Shown piece by piece: positions 17,693 through 25,968 of a stretch of DNA of 64,000 nucleotides. Each line of letters begins with the position of its first letter. Within the stretch, counting starts at the first letter, position 1. The DNA lies in NCBI RefSeq assembly GCF_010894405.1, contig NZ_JAAIYA010000006.1, positions 62,001 to 126,000 on the forward strand, written 5' to 3'. Under the pieces are notes generated by a model. That model had not been told where the DNA came from. It ran no database searches and saw only the letters and a list, made by a program, of their open reading frames with translations. The DNA is from Pyxidicoccus caerfyrddinensis (GTDB lineage Bacteria; Myxococcota; Myxococcia; Myxococcales; Myxococcaceae). The position numbers and the translations under genes were made by a program.

Positions 17693-18031
17693 GCGGCACC
17701 GGCGACCCCGCTCGCTGAAGAGCGGCGCTGCTCATTGCCCTCCTTGGTAACCGTTCACCGGCTCAAGCAGCGCTCGCGGGCTGAAGCCTTTCCGGAGTGC
17801 GCAGGAGCTGCCGCGGCAAGGGTCCGTGTCGGCTGTGCATCGCTGGCCCTGAATCGGGTGGCTCGATGGCACCCCTCGGCCTCCGCCCTCCAGCCCGGGG
17901 GGCCGGGGAGCGGGCAGGCGGGCGACCCTCCCGAGGCCGGCCCGCCCGCTGCCTCGTTGGTGCGCGCCGGGGCCGTGGGCACCTTGTCCGAACGGATCAG
18001 CACCACCACCCACATTTCAGGGAGACACCCC
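17693..18031. other. Intergenic region after the toxin cassette
   Basis: These 339 bases separate the putative immunity gene from the PfpI-like gene. I see no gene with a ribosome binding site. A seven-base GGCGGGC/GCCCGCC inverted repeat occurs in the second half (about 17916-17945) without a following T run. GGGAGA at about 18020 is the ribosome binding site of the next gene. Confidence 0.45.
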
Positions 18032-18613
18032 ATGGCGCGCATCGCGTTCATCGTGGCCAATGACTTCGAGGACTCCGAGTTCCGCGTCCCCTACGACGCC
18101 GTCAAGAAGGCGGGGCACGAGGCGGTCATCATCGGCGTGGAGGCAGGCAAGGAGCTCAAGGGCAAGAAGGGCAAGGAGACCCTCAAGGCCGAGAAGGCCG
18201 TGAAGCAGGTGTCCGCGAAGGACTTCGACGCGCTGGTGATTCCGGGCGGCTACTCGCCGGACCACCTGCGCACGGACATCGGCATCGTGGGCTTCGTGCG
18301 GGACTTCTTCCGCGCGGACAAGCCCATCGCCGCCGTGTGCCATGCGGGCTCGCTGCTGGTGGAGGCGGACGTCGTGGACGGGCGCACCGTCACCTCGTGG
18401 CCGTCCATCAAGACGGACCTGCTCAACGCGGGCGCGCGCTGGGTGGACCGCGAGGTGGTGGAGGACGGCGGCATCATCACCTCGCGCAACCCCGGAGACC
18501 TGCCGGCCTTCAGCCAGGCGCTGCTACGTCAGGTGTCTGGAGGCATCGCCCCGCGCCTGGAGTCGCCGCTCGCGCCCGAGGCCGTGTCGGACCAGCCGCC
18601 CACCGTGCACTGA
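18032..18613 (+). CDS. DJ-1/PfpI family protein
   Basis: 193 residues, normal for the family. The nucleophile elbow AAVCHAG has Cys103-His104, and the conserved acidic residue occurs in DFEDSE at about 12-17. FDALVIPGGYSPDHLR precedes it as in PfpI and YhbO. Members act as glyoxalases/deglycases or have been described as proteases; the precise activity is not set by these motifs. The extra C-terminal tail (about 20 Pro/Ala residues) is not part of the fold. The ATG at 18032 has GGGAGA upstream and is followed by MARIAFIVANDF, a typical family start. A terminator lies downstream. Confidence 0.9.
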   Translation: MARIAFIVANDFEDSEFRVPYDAVKKAGHEAVIIGVEAGKELKGKKGKETLKAEKAVKQVSAKDFDALVIPGGYSPDHLRTDIGIVGFVRDFFRADKPIAAVCHAGSLLVEADVVDGRTVTSWPSIKTDLLNAGARWVDREVVEDGGIITSRNPGDLPAFSQALLRQVSGGIAPRLESPLAPEAVSDQPPTVH

Positions 18614-18739
18614 CGGACGGGGCGCCTCTCCCGGCGTGAGACGGTGAGGCGCCGCGCGCTCGTCCGTTGTTGGAGGACGTGGGGCCTGCCCCGGGGAACA
18701 GGGGGCCGGCCGTACGGGCCATGGACACCCATTCGCACT

Positions 18740-18774
18740 GCCGGCGCCCGGGCTCTCCGGGCCGCCGGCTTTTT
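18740..18774 (+). terminator. Rho-independent terminator
   Basis: GCCGGCG-CCCGG and CCGGG-CCGCCGGC form a GC-rich stem around a short loop, followed by TTTTT at 18770-18774. It lies 127 bases after the PfpI-like gene and 28 bases before the next start codon, and probably ends that transcript. Confidence 0.75.
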
Positions 18775-18801
18775 CGTTTCGTGCGGGTGGGAGGTAGCGG
18801 G

Positions 18802-20202
18802 ATGCGGGCGACGGTGGGGTGGGCGCTGGCGGTGGTGCTGGCGGGGTGTGGAGGGACGCTGGAGCAGGATGCGGTTCCCCTCCACGAGGAGTCGCTGGGC
18901 ACCATGCGGCAGGCCGAAGACTCCGGCGGCCCGGTGACATGGGTGCGCTTCGGCCGGGGCGAGGGACCGCAGCTCGGCTCGGCCGTCACGCAGGACCGGG
19001 ACGGCAACGTGCTCACCACCGTGCTCTTCTCCGGGGGCGCGGACCTGGGGACGGGGCCGCTGGGCCTGGACGACCCGGAGGTGCCGGGCGTCGTGCTCGC
19101 GAAGCACGCTTCAGACGGGCGGCTGCTCTGGACGCGCGTGTTCCAGGGGCGCAAGGGCGGGTTGTTGTCCGTGAATGCGCTGGGCACGGACCGCGAGCGC
19201 AACGTGCTGCTCGCGGGCTGGAGTGAAGCGGGCGCGGAGTTGAGCGCGAGTGAAGGCGCGGCGCCCGTGAAGGTGGAGGGCGCCTTCTTCATGAAGCTGG
19301 ACCGCGCCGGGAGGGTGCTCTGGACGAAGAGGCTGGCGGGGCATGGCGCCCTGTTGGCGAACGGGCTGGTGACGGACCACGCGGGCAACGTGTTCATGTC
19401 GGGCTCGCTGTACGACGGGAGCCTGGACTTCGGCGGGCAGGTGCTGAGCGCTGTCGGGCTGCGGGCCTTCCTGGCGAAGTACGGGGCGGATGGGACGCTG
19501 AAGTGGCTCCACGCGGAAGGCGAGTCCTCGCAGGGCGGAGGTGTCGCGCTGGACGAGCAGGGCGATGCGTACTTCTGCGGCACGGCGCCGAGCGAGTCCT
19601 CGGAGGAGCCGAGCACGGGGACGCGGACGGGGCTGCGGCGCCTTGGCTCGGAGACGGGGGCGGTGGTGTGGGCGCAGGAGCTGGAGGACGGGGACTGCTC
19701 GGGCGTCGCGGTGCATGGCAACCGCGTGGTGATGACGGGGAGCTTCCTGGGGGCCTTCACCTTCGGTGGGAGGACGTATCGCGCGTCGGACACGCCGGGT
19801 GTGTTGGACGCGGATGCCTTCCTGGTGGCGTACACGCTGGCGGGCGAGGAGCGCTGGGCGCGCCACTTCGCGCGGGCGAGCACCGGCGTGGCGATGGACC
19901 AGGCGGACGGGGTGCTCGTCACCGGGCACTACGAAGGCGGGGACAGGGTGGGGCGCACGGTGCTGCCGGGAGCGGCGGGCTCCTTCGACAACATCTTCGT
20001 GGCGAAGCTGGACCGCATCGACGGGACGCTGCGGTGGGTACGGGGCTTCCCCTCGACGGCGGCGCTGGCGCTGGACGTCTCCGTCACGCGGGAGGGCGAG
20101 GGCGCCCTCGTGGGCGCCTTCGGTGGACCCACGGACTTCGGTGCGGGGAGGGTGGGGCCGGAGGGCGGCTATGACGCCTTCATCCTCCGGCTCGGGAAGT
20201 AA
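18802..20202 (+). CDS. Lipoprotein with propeller-like repeats, unknown function
   Basis: 466 residues. The ATG at 18802 follows GGGAGG and gives a short signal peptide with a good lipobox (VVLAGC, Cys at 15). The rest consists of recurring segments of the form W-x-R-x-F, D-x-x-GNV, G-x-F-x-G-x-x-x-F-G and F-x-A-K-x-D-x-x-G-x-L-x-W, for example FLAKYGADGTLKW and FVAKLDRIDGTLRW. Such units are seen in SBBP-like beta-propeller proteins. It probably sits on the outer membrane or cell surface. Upstream in-frame starts would run through the terminator at 18740, so they are unlikely. Confidence 0.75.
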   Translation: MRATVGWALAVVLAGCGGTLEQDAVPLHEESLGTMRQAEDSGGPVTWVRFGRGEGPQLGSAVTQDRDGNVLTTVLFSGGADLGTGPLGLDDPEVPGVVLAKHASDGRLLWTRVFQGRKGGLLSVNALGTDRERNVLLAGWSEAGAELSASEGAAPVKVEGAFFMKLDRAGRVLWTKRLAGHGALLANGLVTDHAGNVFMSGSLYDGSLDFGGQVLSAVGLRAFLAKYGADGTLKWLHAEGESSQGGGVALDEQGDAYFCGTAPSESSEEPSTGTRTGLRRLGSETGAVVWAQELEDGDCSGVAVHGNRVVMTGSFLGAFTFGGRTYRASDTPGVLDADAFLVAYTLAGEERWARHFARASTGVAMDQADGVLVTGHYEGGDRVGRTVLPGAAGSFDNIFVAKLDRIDGTLRWVRGFPSTAALALDVSVTREGEGALVGAFGGPTDFGAGRVGPEGGYDAFILRLGK

Positions 20203-20223
20203 GGCCCGGCTCCGGGCGCTGGT

Positions 20224-21525
20224 CTACACCGGCGCCCGTTGCGCGAGCGTCGTGACTGCATCGCGATTGCGCGCGCAGTGCTCACGAAGCTCGCCGCTGA
20301 GCGCGGGCTCCCGGGCCAGCCGGGCCCAGTACTCCACCGCGTGACGGGCGGCGTCGGGCCAGACGTCGAGGGTGTCTTCAGTAGGGGGCAGCGGCTCGAA
20401 GATGCGCACGATGACATTCGTGCTCACGGGCGCGAACACCATCGGCAGCATGTCGTAGACCGGCGCGAGCCGGAACTGCTTCGGGCCCTCCACGAAGAAG
20501 GACAGGTTGCCGAAGTGACGGTCCGTATTGCCGGTGAGCTGTCCGAAGGTGTCGAGCCAGCGGATGCGCCGTGCGTCCTCCTCGGAGATGATTCCGGCGT
20601 CGAGCATCCGCCGCGCCGCGCGAGTCCACGTGTCGCGGTGGCCGAAGTACTCATCGTCGATGGCGCCGAGCGACAGCAGCGCCTTTCTTCCCCGCACGCC
20701 GACGCGGTCGAAGCGCTCGGCCTCCAGGAACCGCAGGGCCCCCAGGTCCAGCGTGCGCGTGGACGAGGCCGGAATCCCGGCGGCGCGGACCGCCTCGTGC
20801 GCGAGGTGCTCGCAGGTCAGCAGGTCCTTCCACCTTCGCGCGGCCGTGCTGTCATCGCCTCCCGCGAACTTCACCAGGACGTGGCGGCCCTCCGCGTACG
20901 TGAGGAACTTGGGCTGCTCGCCTCCCGCCGAGGAGCCGGGCTGCCCCGCGAGCGAGGCCCGGGCCAGCTCGGGGTAGCTGTCGCGGCGGACCGTGCGTGG
21001 CTCCTCCGCGAGGAACCGGCTCAGCGACTCGTCGCCCAGGATGAGGTCGCCGACGCAGTCTTCGCCTCGGCGCGCCAGGGCGATGAGGCGGTGGTCGTCG
21101 TTCCAATCCGTGATGCGGACGGGGAGGCCCAGCTCCGGATGGCGCGACGTGAAGCTGCGGCCCACGTAGCCCTGCGGGCTCATGTCCGCGGCGAAGGGAG
21201 GCAGTCCCTCGAAGAGCTCGCCTTCGCCCGTCTCCCGTTCAAGGCAGTGCTGGCCGGCCGTGAGCAGGTGCAGCACTCCGTACTTCCGCGCGTGCCCCGC
21301 CTCATCCACCTGATGGACGGGGAGCTGCGTCCCCAGCCCCGGTAGCGCCCGGGTGCGCGCGTACCGTCTCGCCGGGCCCTGTCCCACCTGGAGAACGGCC
21401 TCCCCGGCCTCGGCGATGAGCCGCGTCAGCACCGGCTCGGAGATGCCGAGCTGGAGGGCCAGCGCGTCGGCCTGGACCATGGCCTGACGACCCAGCACGG
21501 AGAGGAGCTGCTCCACGGAGGCCAT
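20224..21525 (-). CDS. yjjJ: YjjJ-like HipA-family kinase with N-terminal DNA-binding domain
   Basis: 433 residues, close to E. coli YjjJ in length and layout. Residues 1-65 look like a winged helix (DALALQLGISEPVLTRLI). The HipA kinase part follows: the GGEQPKF loop near 180-190, the catalytic GNTDRHFGN with Asp335 and Asn340, and the metal-binding PVYDM about 20 residues later. HipA kinases inactivate glutamyl-tRNA synthetase or other targets and cause persistence; YjjJ-type proteins are reported as HipA-like toxins. No HipB-like antitoxin gene is adjacent, so the N-terminal domain may do that job in cis. It starts 24 bases after the DUF1684 gene and may share its transcript. Confidence 0.85.
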   Translation of the reverse strand: MASVEQLLSVLGRQAMVQADALALQLGISEPVLTRLIAEAGEAVLQVGQGPARRYARTRALPGLGTQLPVHQVDEAGHARKYGVLHLLTAGQHCLERETGEGELFEGLPPFAADMSPQGYVGRSFTSRHPELGLPVRITDWNDDHRLIALARRGEDCVGDLILGDESLSRFLAEEPRTVRRDSYPELARASLAGQPGSSAGGEQPKFLTYAEGRHVLVKFAGGDDSTAARRWKDLLTCEHLAHEAVRAAGIPASSTRTLDLGALRFLEAERFDRVGVRGRKALLSLGAIDDEYFGHRDTWTRAARRMLDAGIISEEDARRIRWLDTFGQLTGNTDRHFGNLSFFVEGPKQFRLAPVYDMLPMVFAPVSTNVIVRIFEPLPPTEDTLDVWPDAARHAVEYWARLAREPALSGELREHCARNRDAVTTLAQRAPV

Positions 21526-21549
21526 GAACGGTTTCCTGTCGCCGCGCCC

Positions 21550-22488
21550 TCAGTGGTCCCCGTAACGCTTCTCACCCGCCTCCACGCGGGCGGCGAGCCG
21601 GTTGCCGCGCGGGGGCAGGGGGCAGGTGGCGAAGCGCGTGAAGGCGCAGGGCGGGTTGTAGGCGCGGTTGAAGTCCAGCACCACGTGCCCGTCCTTCGGC
21701 GCGTCCGCGTAGAGGAAGCGGCCCGCGCCGTAGGTGGCGTCGCGGTTCGTCTCGTCCGCGAAGATGATGAAGAGCTTGTCGTCCTCCTCCACGGGCGTCA
21801 GCCGGTGCTCCTTGCCATTCACGGTGAAGACCAGCGTGCCCGGCACCTTCATCGCTTCTTCCGTGCCCAGCACGTTGGGCACCTGGATGGTGCGCGGCGT
21901 CTCCGAGGGCTCGAAGCGCGCGTCGAGGCGCCACGCCGCATTCGCCGGGTAGGTGGCGATGCCGTGGAACTGCTTGCGCGCGGGCGCCTCCTTGTCCTTC
22001 ACGCGCACGCCCAGCTTGTCGCCGCGCAGAATCACCTGGAGGCTCATGCTGCCGAGCTTCAGCACGTCCGGAGCGCCCGTCTCATCCGACTTGAGCGCGC
22101 CCCCGGTGAAGGGCTTCCCGCCGAGCGTGAACGCGACGCCGGGCGCGGGCTGCAAGCTGGCGGTGTTCCCCTTGCGCGTGAAGGTGCCCAGCTTCGCGGG
22201 CGTGCCCTCCGGGAAGTCGAGGTCGCTCTCCGGCGCGGAGCCGGCGGTCTGCTCGCCCTCCTTCAGCCAGAACAGGCCCACCAGGGTGAGCCAGCCCTCC
22301 TCGGACTGGAGGTTCTTGAGGCGCTCGTCCTGCCAGGCGCGGGTGGACGTGGCGATGTCTTCGGTAGCAGCGGGCTTCGGAGAGGCGGTCATGGTCTTGT
22401 CGGCTGCGGGACGGGGCTGCGCGGGCGCGGCCTTCGCGGCCGGCGCGGCGTGGAGGGCGAGAGACAGGGCCAGGGCGAACGGCGTCAT
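21550..22488 (-). CDS. DUF1684 family exported protein
   Basis: 312 residues. A signal peptide (ALALSLALHAAPAAKA) is followed by a low-complexity Ala/Pro linker and the DUF1684 domain: WQDERLKNLQSEEGWLTLVGLFWLKEG at its start, then the conserved end NRAYNPPCAFTRFATCPLPP. The biochemical role of this family is unknown. I chose the ATG at 22488 because it gives the signal peptide; frames open further upstream overlap the divergent gene. It is first in a probable two-gene unit with the YjjJ-like kinase. Confidence 0.85.
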   Translation of the reverse strand: MTPFALALSLALHAAPAAKAAPAQPRPAADKTMTASPKPAATEDIATSTRAWQDERLKNLQSEEGWLTLVGLFWLKEGEQTAGSAPESDLDFPEGTPAKLGTFTRKGNTASLQPAPGVAFTLGGKPFTGGALKSDETGAPDVLKLGSMSLQVILRGDKLGVRVKDKEAPARKQFHGIATYPANAAWRLDARFEPSETPRTIQVPNVLGTEEAMKVPGTLVFTVNGKEHRLTPVEEDDKLFIIFADETNRDATYGAGRFLYADAPKDGHVVLDFNRAYNPPCAFTRFATCPLPPRGNRLAARVEAGEKRYGDH

Positions 22489-22627
22489 GTCGGGTGCCTC
22501 GGAAGGGGGAGCCTCAATTTGCGGCTCCGGTGGACCCCTGTCTAACAGGACGCCGGGCGCGGCGCAGGCGCTCGGTGCCGGCCACGGTTGCACGGCGCAC
22601 ACCCTCCGTGCGAAGCCGGGCTTTCGC

Positions 22628-23509
22628 GTGGACCTCGACCTGAAGCCAGCGCCGCCGCCCGGTGCCTTCCGCAAGCTCGCGCTGGGCACGTGGCGCTCGC
22701 CGAGAGACCCCAGCGCGTACGCGGCGCTGGAGGTGCGCATGGAGCGGGCGCTCGCGTACCTGGAGGCGTACCGCGCGCTCACTGGACGGCGCCTCACGGT
22801 GACGCATCTGGTGGCCAAGGCCGCCGCGGATGCGCTGCGCCAGTACCCCGAGGCCAACGTGCTGCTGCGGTGGAACCGGCCCTCGCTGCGCAGGGACGTG
22901 GGGGTCTGCGTGCTGGTGGTGCAGCCCGCGGAGACGGGCCGCGCGGACCTGACCACGGCCACCGTGCACCGCGCGGACACGCTGTCGCTGGGCGCCTTCG
23001 TGGAGGAGATGGAGTCGCGCATCTCCGACGTGCGCGCGCGCCGGGACGCCGTCATCGAGCGGGGCAAGCGCCGCTCCTACCGCATCCCCGGGCTGTTCAT
23101 GGGGCTGGCGCTGCGGCTGCTGTCCTTCGTCTGGTTCACGCTGAACGTGGACCTGCGGTGGGTGGGGATGCCGAGGGACCCGTTCGGCTCCGTGGCGGTG
23201 ACGAGCCTGGGCTCGCTGGGGCTGGAGCGGGGCTACGTGGCGATGGTGCCGTACACGCGGGTGCCGCTGCTGCTGGCCCCGGGCGCGGTGCGGCGCGTCC
23301 CCGTGGTGGAGGACGGCGTGCTGGTGCCAGGCCGTCAGATGGCGCTCACCTGCACGTGGGACGCGCGCCTCCTCGATGTGGAGCTGATTGCCCGGGTGCT
23401 GCGCCACATCGGCGCGACGCTGGAGGACCCGGAAGGCACGTGGGGGGCGCCGACCGCGGCTCCCGGTGGGGAACCCCGGGGGGCTGCGAGCGGGACGGCG
23501 GTGGGGTAG
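22628..23509 (+). CDS. 2-oxoacid dehydrogenase E2-like acyltransferase
   Basis: 293 residues. It resembles the catalytic (CAT) domain of E2 acyltransferases: MERALAYLEAYRALTGRRLTVTHLVAKAAADAL near the start, and VAVTSLGSLGLERGY later. There is no lipoyl or subunit-binding domain. The usual active-site HxxxDG near the C-terminus is not evident, so catalytic activity is doubtful. Myxobacteria carry stand-alone proteins of this kind. The GTG at 22628 is a weak choice (no clear ribosome binding site) but gives a start VDLDLKP that fits the fold; no ATG is available in frame before the domain. Confidence 0.7.
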   Translation: MDLDLKPAPPPGAFRKLALGTWRSPRDPSAYAALEVRMERALAYLEAYRALTGRRLTVTHLVAKAAADALRQYPEANVLLRWNRPSLRRDVGVCVLVVQPAETGRADLTTATVHRADTLSLGAFVEEMESRISDVRARRDAVIERGKRRSYRIPGLFMGLALRLLSFVWFTLNVDLRWVGMPRDPFGSVAVTSLGSLGLERGYVAMVPYTRVPLLLAPGAVRRVPVVEDGVLVPGRQMALTCTWDARLLDVELIARVLRHIGATLEDPEGTWGAPTAAPGGEPRGAASGTAVG

Positions 23510-23540
23510 AAAGGGGCTCGTCGCTCCTGGAGGTACCGTC

Positions 23541-23774
23541 ATGCCCGTGGATACGAACCGACGCATCAACTCCGCCCGCCCCGTGGGTCGCGCGCTGGGT
23601 GGGCAGGACCGCTACGAGAAGGAGGCCATCGAGGGCCCGGCCGAGGGCTCGCTCGCGATGACCCGCCGGCAGCGTCTGGCCGGGGGCCCCGTGAAGGCGG
23701 GCGAGGAGAGCCCCTTCGCCGCGAAGCTGCGGCGGCTCGCGGGTGGGACGCCCTCGGATGACGAGGGGCGCTGA
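23541..23774 (+). CDS. Small charged protein of unknown function
   Basis: 77 residues, rich in Arg, Gly, Ala and Glu, probably largely unstructured. No family recognised. The ATG at 23541 is preceded by GGAGG at 23529-23533 with 7-base spacing, which is the main reason to accept the gene; codon use matches the neighbours. It follows the E2-like gene by 31 bases and may be in the same operon. Confidence 0.6.
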   Translation: MPVDTNRRINSARPVGRALGGQDRYEKEAIEGPAEGSLAMTRRQRLAGGPVKAGEESPFAAKLRRLAGGTPSDDEGR

Positions 23775-23852
23775 ACCCCTTGAGCCTCACGTGACGTGAG
23801 GGTGTACCTGGCTCGTTCCGCCGCACCGTCGTGGCGGGATGAGGTGGCGACC

Positions 23853-24188
23853 ATGTTCGAGAAGCACGACTCCCCCTCGAGGGAGACTCGCGGCAAGGTG
23901 CTGGACGACGCGTCCCTCCACGAGGTCATGACCGAGTGGCCTCGGGTCATCGCGAGTGTTCGCGAGGAGATGGACCGGGGCACCGACCCCGCGCACGCCT
24001 CGGTGCGTTCCCTGGCAGAGCGGTGGATGGAATTGGTGCGGGTCTTCACTGGCGGAGACCCCGGCCTCGAGTCGTGGCTGCGCGCGGTGCATCAGCAGGA
24101 ACCCGGTAGGGCCGCGAAGCATGGAGTGGACCCGAAGCTCTTCGGCTATCTCGGCAAGGCGATGGCGAGCCTGGATGAGCCGGAGTAG
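23853..24188 (+). CDS. TipAS-like antibiotic-recognition domain protein
   Basis: 111 residues. The helical pattern with ASLHEVMTEWPRVIASVREEMDRGTDP, RSLAERWMELVRVFTGGDPGL and LFGYLGKAMA resembles the C-terminal TipAS domain of MerR-type regulators such as TipAL, which traps thiopeptide antibiotics. No DNA-binding domain is present, as in the short TipAS form. The ATG at 23853 follows GAGGTGG; a GTG at 23796 would add 19 residues but lacks a ribosome binding site. The family resemblance is by eye and moderate. It may sequester a hydrophobic ligand. Confidence 0.5.
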   Translation: MFEKHDSPSRETRGKVLDDASLHEVMTEWPRVIASVREEMDRGTDPAHASVRSLAERWMELVRVFTGGDPGLESWLRAVHQQEPGRAAKHGVDPKLFGYLGKAMASLDEPE

Positions 24189-24272
24189 GGCCGCAGGTCA
24201 GCCGCCGTGTGCCGGGACGTCCCTGGACACCGGGCTGGGAGCGTCACGCTCCTGGCGGAGGAGTGGACGGCG

Positions 24273-24578
24273 ATGAAGGTCTACCTGGATGACGAGCGCC
24301 CCACGCCCGAGGGATGGGTGCCGGTGCGGTGGCCCGAGGAGGCCATCACGTTGCTCGAAGGCGGGCAGGTGACGGAGCTGAGCCTGGACCATGACCTCGG
24401 GGATGACGCGCACGGCACCGGGTACGACGTTCTGCTCTGGGTGGAGGAGGCCGTGGCGACGCGGGGCTTCGTGCCGCCGCGCCTGCGCGTGCACTCGGCG
24501 AACAGCTCCGCGCGCACGAAGATGGAGTTGGCCATCGAGCGCATCGAGCGCTTCTTCCGTGAGCGCGGGGAAGGGTGA
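24273..24578 (+). CDS. Cyclic-phosphate-processing receiver-domain protein
   Basis: 101 residues. The sequence starts MKVYLDDERPTP and has LSLDHDLGDD and RVHSANSSA, the characteristic triad of the small receiver-like family predicted to act on cyclic phosphates (Asp-Asp, His-Asp, and a late His-Ser). The family is a receiver fold without classical phosphotransfer function and is often linked to RNA repair. The ATG at 24273 follows GGAGGAG at 24256-24262. Neighbours (a TipAS-like protein and an unknown) give no further hint. A strong hairpin follows the stop. Confidence 0.75.
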   Translation: MKVYLDDERPTPEGWVPVRWPEEAITLLEGGQVTELSLDHDLGDDAHGTGYDVLLWVEEAVATRGFVPPRLRVHSANSSARTKMELAIERIERFFRERGEG

Positions 24579-24597
24579 GGGTGTTCCTGAAAGAAGC

Positions 24598-24644
24598 CTC
24601 CGGGGCGCCAGGAGGGTCGACAGCTCCCTCCTGGCGGCCCGGAG
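24598..24644. terminator. Long hairpin between converging genes
   Basis: CTCCGGGGCGCCAGGAGGG and CCCTCCTGGCGGCCCGGAG pair over 19 bases with a single mismatch around a nine-base loop. It sits between the stop of the receiver-domain gene (24578) and the stop of the converging Gly-rich gene (24672), where a bidirectional terminator is expected. There is no T run on either side, so it could act as an RNA 3' end stabiliser instead. Confidence 0.55.
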
Positions 24645-24671
24645 TGGGACGCGCGTGGGGCGCGCTTCACT

Positions 24672-25766
24672 TCATCGGGTCCGGGGCCTGACCTGCCGGT
24701 TCTGGGGGGCCTGCGGGGCCTGCGGGACGACCTGGATGCGGGTCGCGTAGCTGTCGCCGTCGGCGGCGAGGTTGAACGAGGCCTGGACGGGAGTGCCCGC
24801 GCGGAGGCTCTGCACGGAGATGCTCCGGCCGCCTTGCGTGGCGCGCGTCTTGTCACCCACGAACAGCGTGTAGAGGTCGCCGGTCTCCGAGTCACGGAGC
24901 TGGATGCGGTCCTTCGACGTGGCGGCCACCTGGCCCTGCATGAGGACGCTCGCCACCACGGTGGTGTTCGGGTCCGCCGCGGGCGCCGAGCCCGCCGTGC
25001 CCGAGCCACCGGTGCCCGTGGCCGTGGAGGTCGTGCGTCGCAGCTCGTCCACTTGCCGCTGGAGCTCCTGCACCTGGGCGCGGAGTCGGGCCAGCTCTTG
25101 CGAGTCGCGGGTCATGCCGGCCGCCGCTGCACCCGCGGCGCTCGCGCTGCCACCGCTCGCTCCGCCACCGCCAGTGCCACCGCTCCCTGCCGCTCCGCCG
25201 CTGGCGCCGCCACCCGTTGCACCGCCACTGGTACCGCCACCCGTAGCGCCGCCGGACGCGCCTCCGCCGGTCGCGCCGCCACTCGTTCCTCCGCCGGTTG
25301 CGCCACCGCTGGTGCCGCCACCACCCGTGCCAGTGCCAGTCGTGCCAGTGCCAGTCGTGCCGGTGCCAGTCGTGCCGGTGCCAGTCGTACCAGTGCCAGT
25401 CGTGCCGGTGCCGCTCACGTCCGAGCTGCTAGTGCCCGAGCCGCCCGTGCCAGTGCCGCTCGCATCCGCGTCGCTGGTGCCCGAGCCGCCCGTGCCAGTG
25501 CCGCTCACATCCGAGTCACGGGTACCCGAGCCGCCCGTGCCGGTCGTCGCGCCCGTGCTCGTCCCCGCGCCCGTGGTGCCTGTCGTGCCCTGCGGTTCCG
25601 TCGTCTGGGATGTGCCCGCGCCACCCTGGGTGCCAGCGGCACCGCCGCTCGTGGCTCCACCTGCGGCCGCGCCGCCGCTTGAGCTGCCGCCTGCTGATTG
25701 GGCGAGCCCCACGGTCGAGAGCAAGAAGCTGAAGGCGAGGGCCGCAGTGGTAATCGCGCGTCGCAT
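24672..25766 (-). CDS. Exported Gly/Thr/Ser-rich repeat protein with C-terminal OB-like domain
   Basis: 364 residues. After a signal peptide (ITTAALAFSFLLSTVGLAQS) come about 190 residues of low complexity: GTGTGGSGT units, a run of TGTGT pentapeptides, then GGATGGG(T/A)S nonapeptides. Residues about 220-241 (ELARLRAQVQELQRQVDELRR) form a short coiled coil. The C-terminal 80 residues look like a small beta domain (GQVAATSKDRIQLRDSETGDLYTLFV), similar in style to DUF5666. The ATG at 25766 has AAGGAA upstream. It is likely a surface or periplasmic stalk protein; function unknown. Confidence 0.7.
   Translation of the reverse strand: MRRAITTAALAFSFLLSTVGLAQSAGGSSSGGAAAGGATSGGAAGTQGGAGTSQTTEPQGTTGTTGAGTSTGATTGTGGSGTRDSDVSGTGTGGSGTSDADASGTGTGGSGTSSSDVSGTGTTGTGTTGTGTTGTGTTGTGTTGTGTGGGGTSGGATGGGTSGGATGGGASGGATGGGTSGGATGGGASGGAAGSGGTGGGGASGGSASAAGAAAAGMTRDSQELARLRAQVQELQRQVDELRRTTSTATGTGGSGTAGSAPAADPNTTVVASVLMQGQVAATSKDRIQLRDSETGDLYTLFVGDKTRATQGGRSISVQSLRAGTPVQASFNLAADGDSYATRIQVVPQAPQAPQNRQVRPRTR
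25195..25540 (-). repeat. Coding tandem repeats (27-base and 15-base units)
   Basis: Within the Gly-rich gene, about five 27-base units code for GGATGGG(T/A)S between about 25195 and 25320, and about six 15-base units code for TGTGT between about 25325 and 25415. A further set of about 50-base units codes for SGTGTGGSGT-x3-D between about 25416 and 25540. All are in frame, so slippage would change the length of the stalk without breaking the gene. Confidence 0.8.
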
Positions 25767-25941
25767 GGTCGGTTCCTTTCCCTTCCCCTCGCAAAGGTGA
25801 GGTCCGGGAGCGGGGCGACAAGCGCGCATCGAACGCGCCATGCGACAGCACGGCCGCATGCCAGGCCTCGGAGCGGGAGTCACACGGCCTGCGCTGGGGC
25901 ACCTGTCACGCAGATGTGACACCCCGCTCCGTTGCCGAACC

Positions 25942-25967
25942 ACGACATTCCAATATGCTCATGTCGT
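25942..25967 (+). promoter_or_regulatory. Candidate ArsR operator
   Basis: ACGACAT and ATGTCGT form perfect seven-base arms 12 bases apart. The dyad ends one base before the arsR start codon at 25969 and overlaps an A+T-rich CAATATG that could be a -10 region. The size and place fit an autoregulatory ArsR site; the start codon so close suggests a leaderless or very short-leader transcript. Confidence 0.5.
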
Positions 25968-25968
25968 C

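Noticed and set aside
18667-18801. Upstream start codons for the propeller-like lipoprotein
   Set aside because: They would place the terminator hairpin at 18740-18774 inside the gene and remove the lipoprotein signal from the N-terminus.
25325-25415. Short regular repeats that could recall a CRISPR array
   Set aside because: The units are contiguous, 15 bases long and in frame with a coding gene; there are no spacers and no cas genes.
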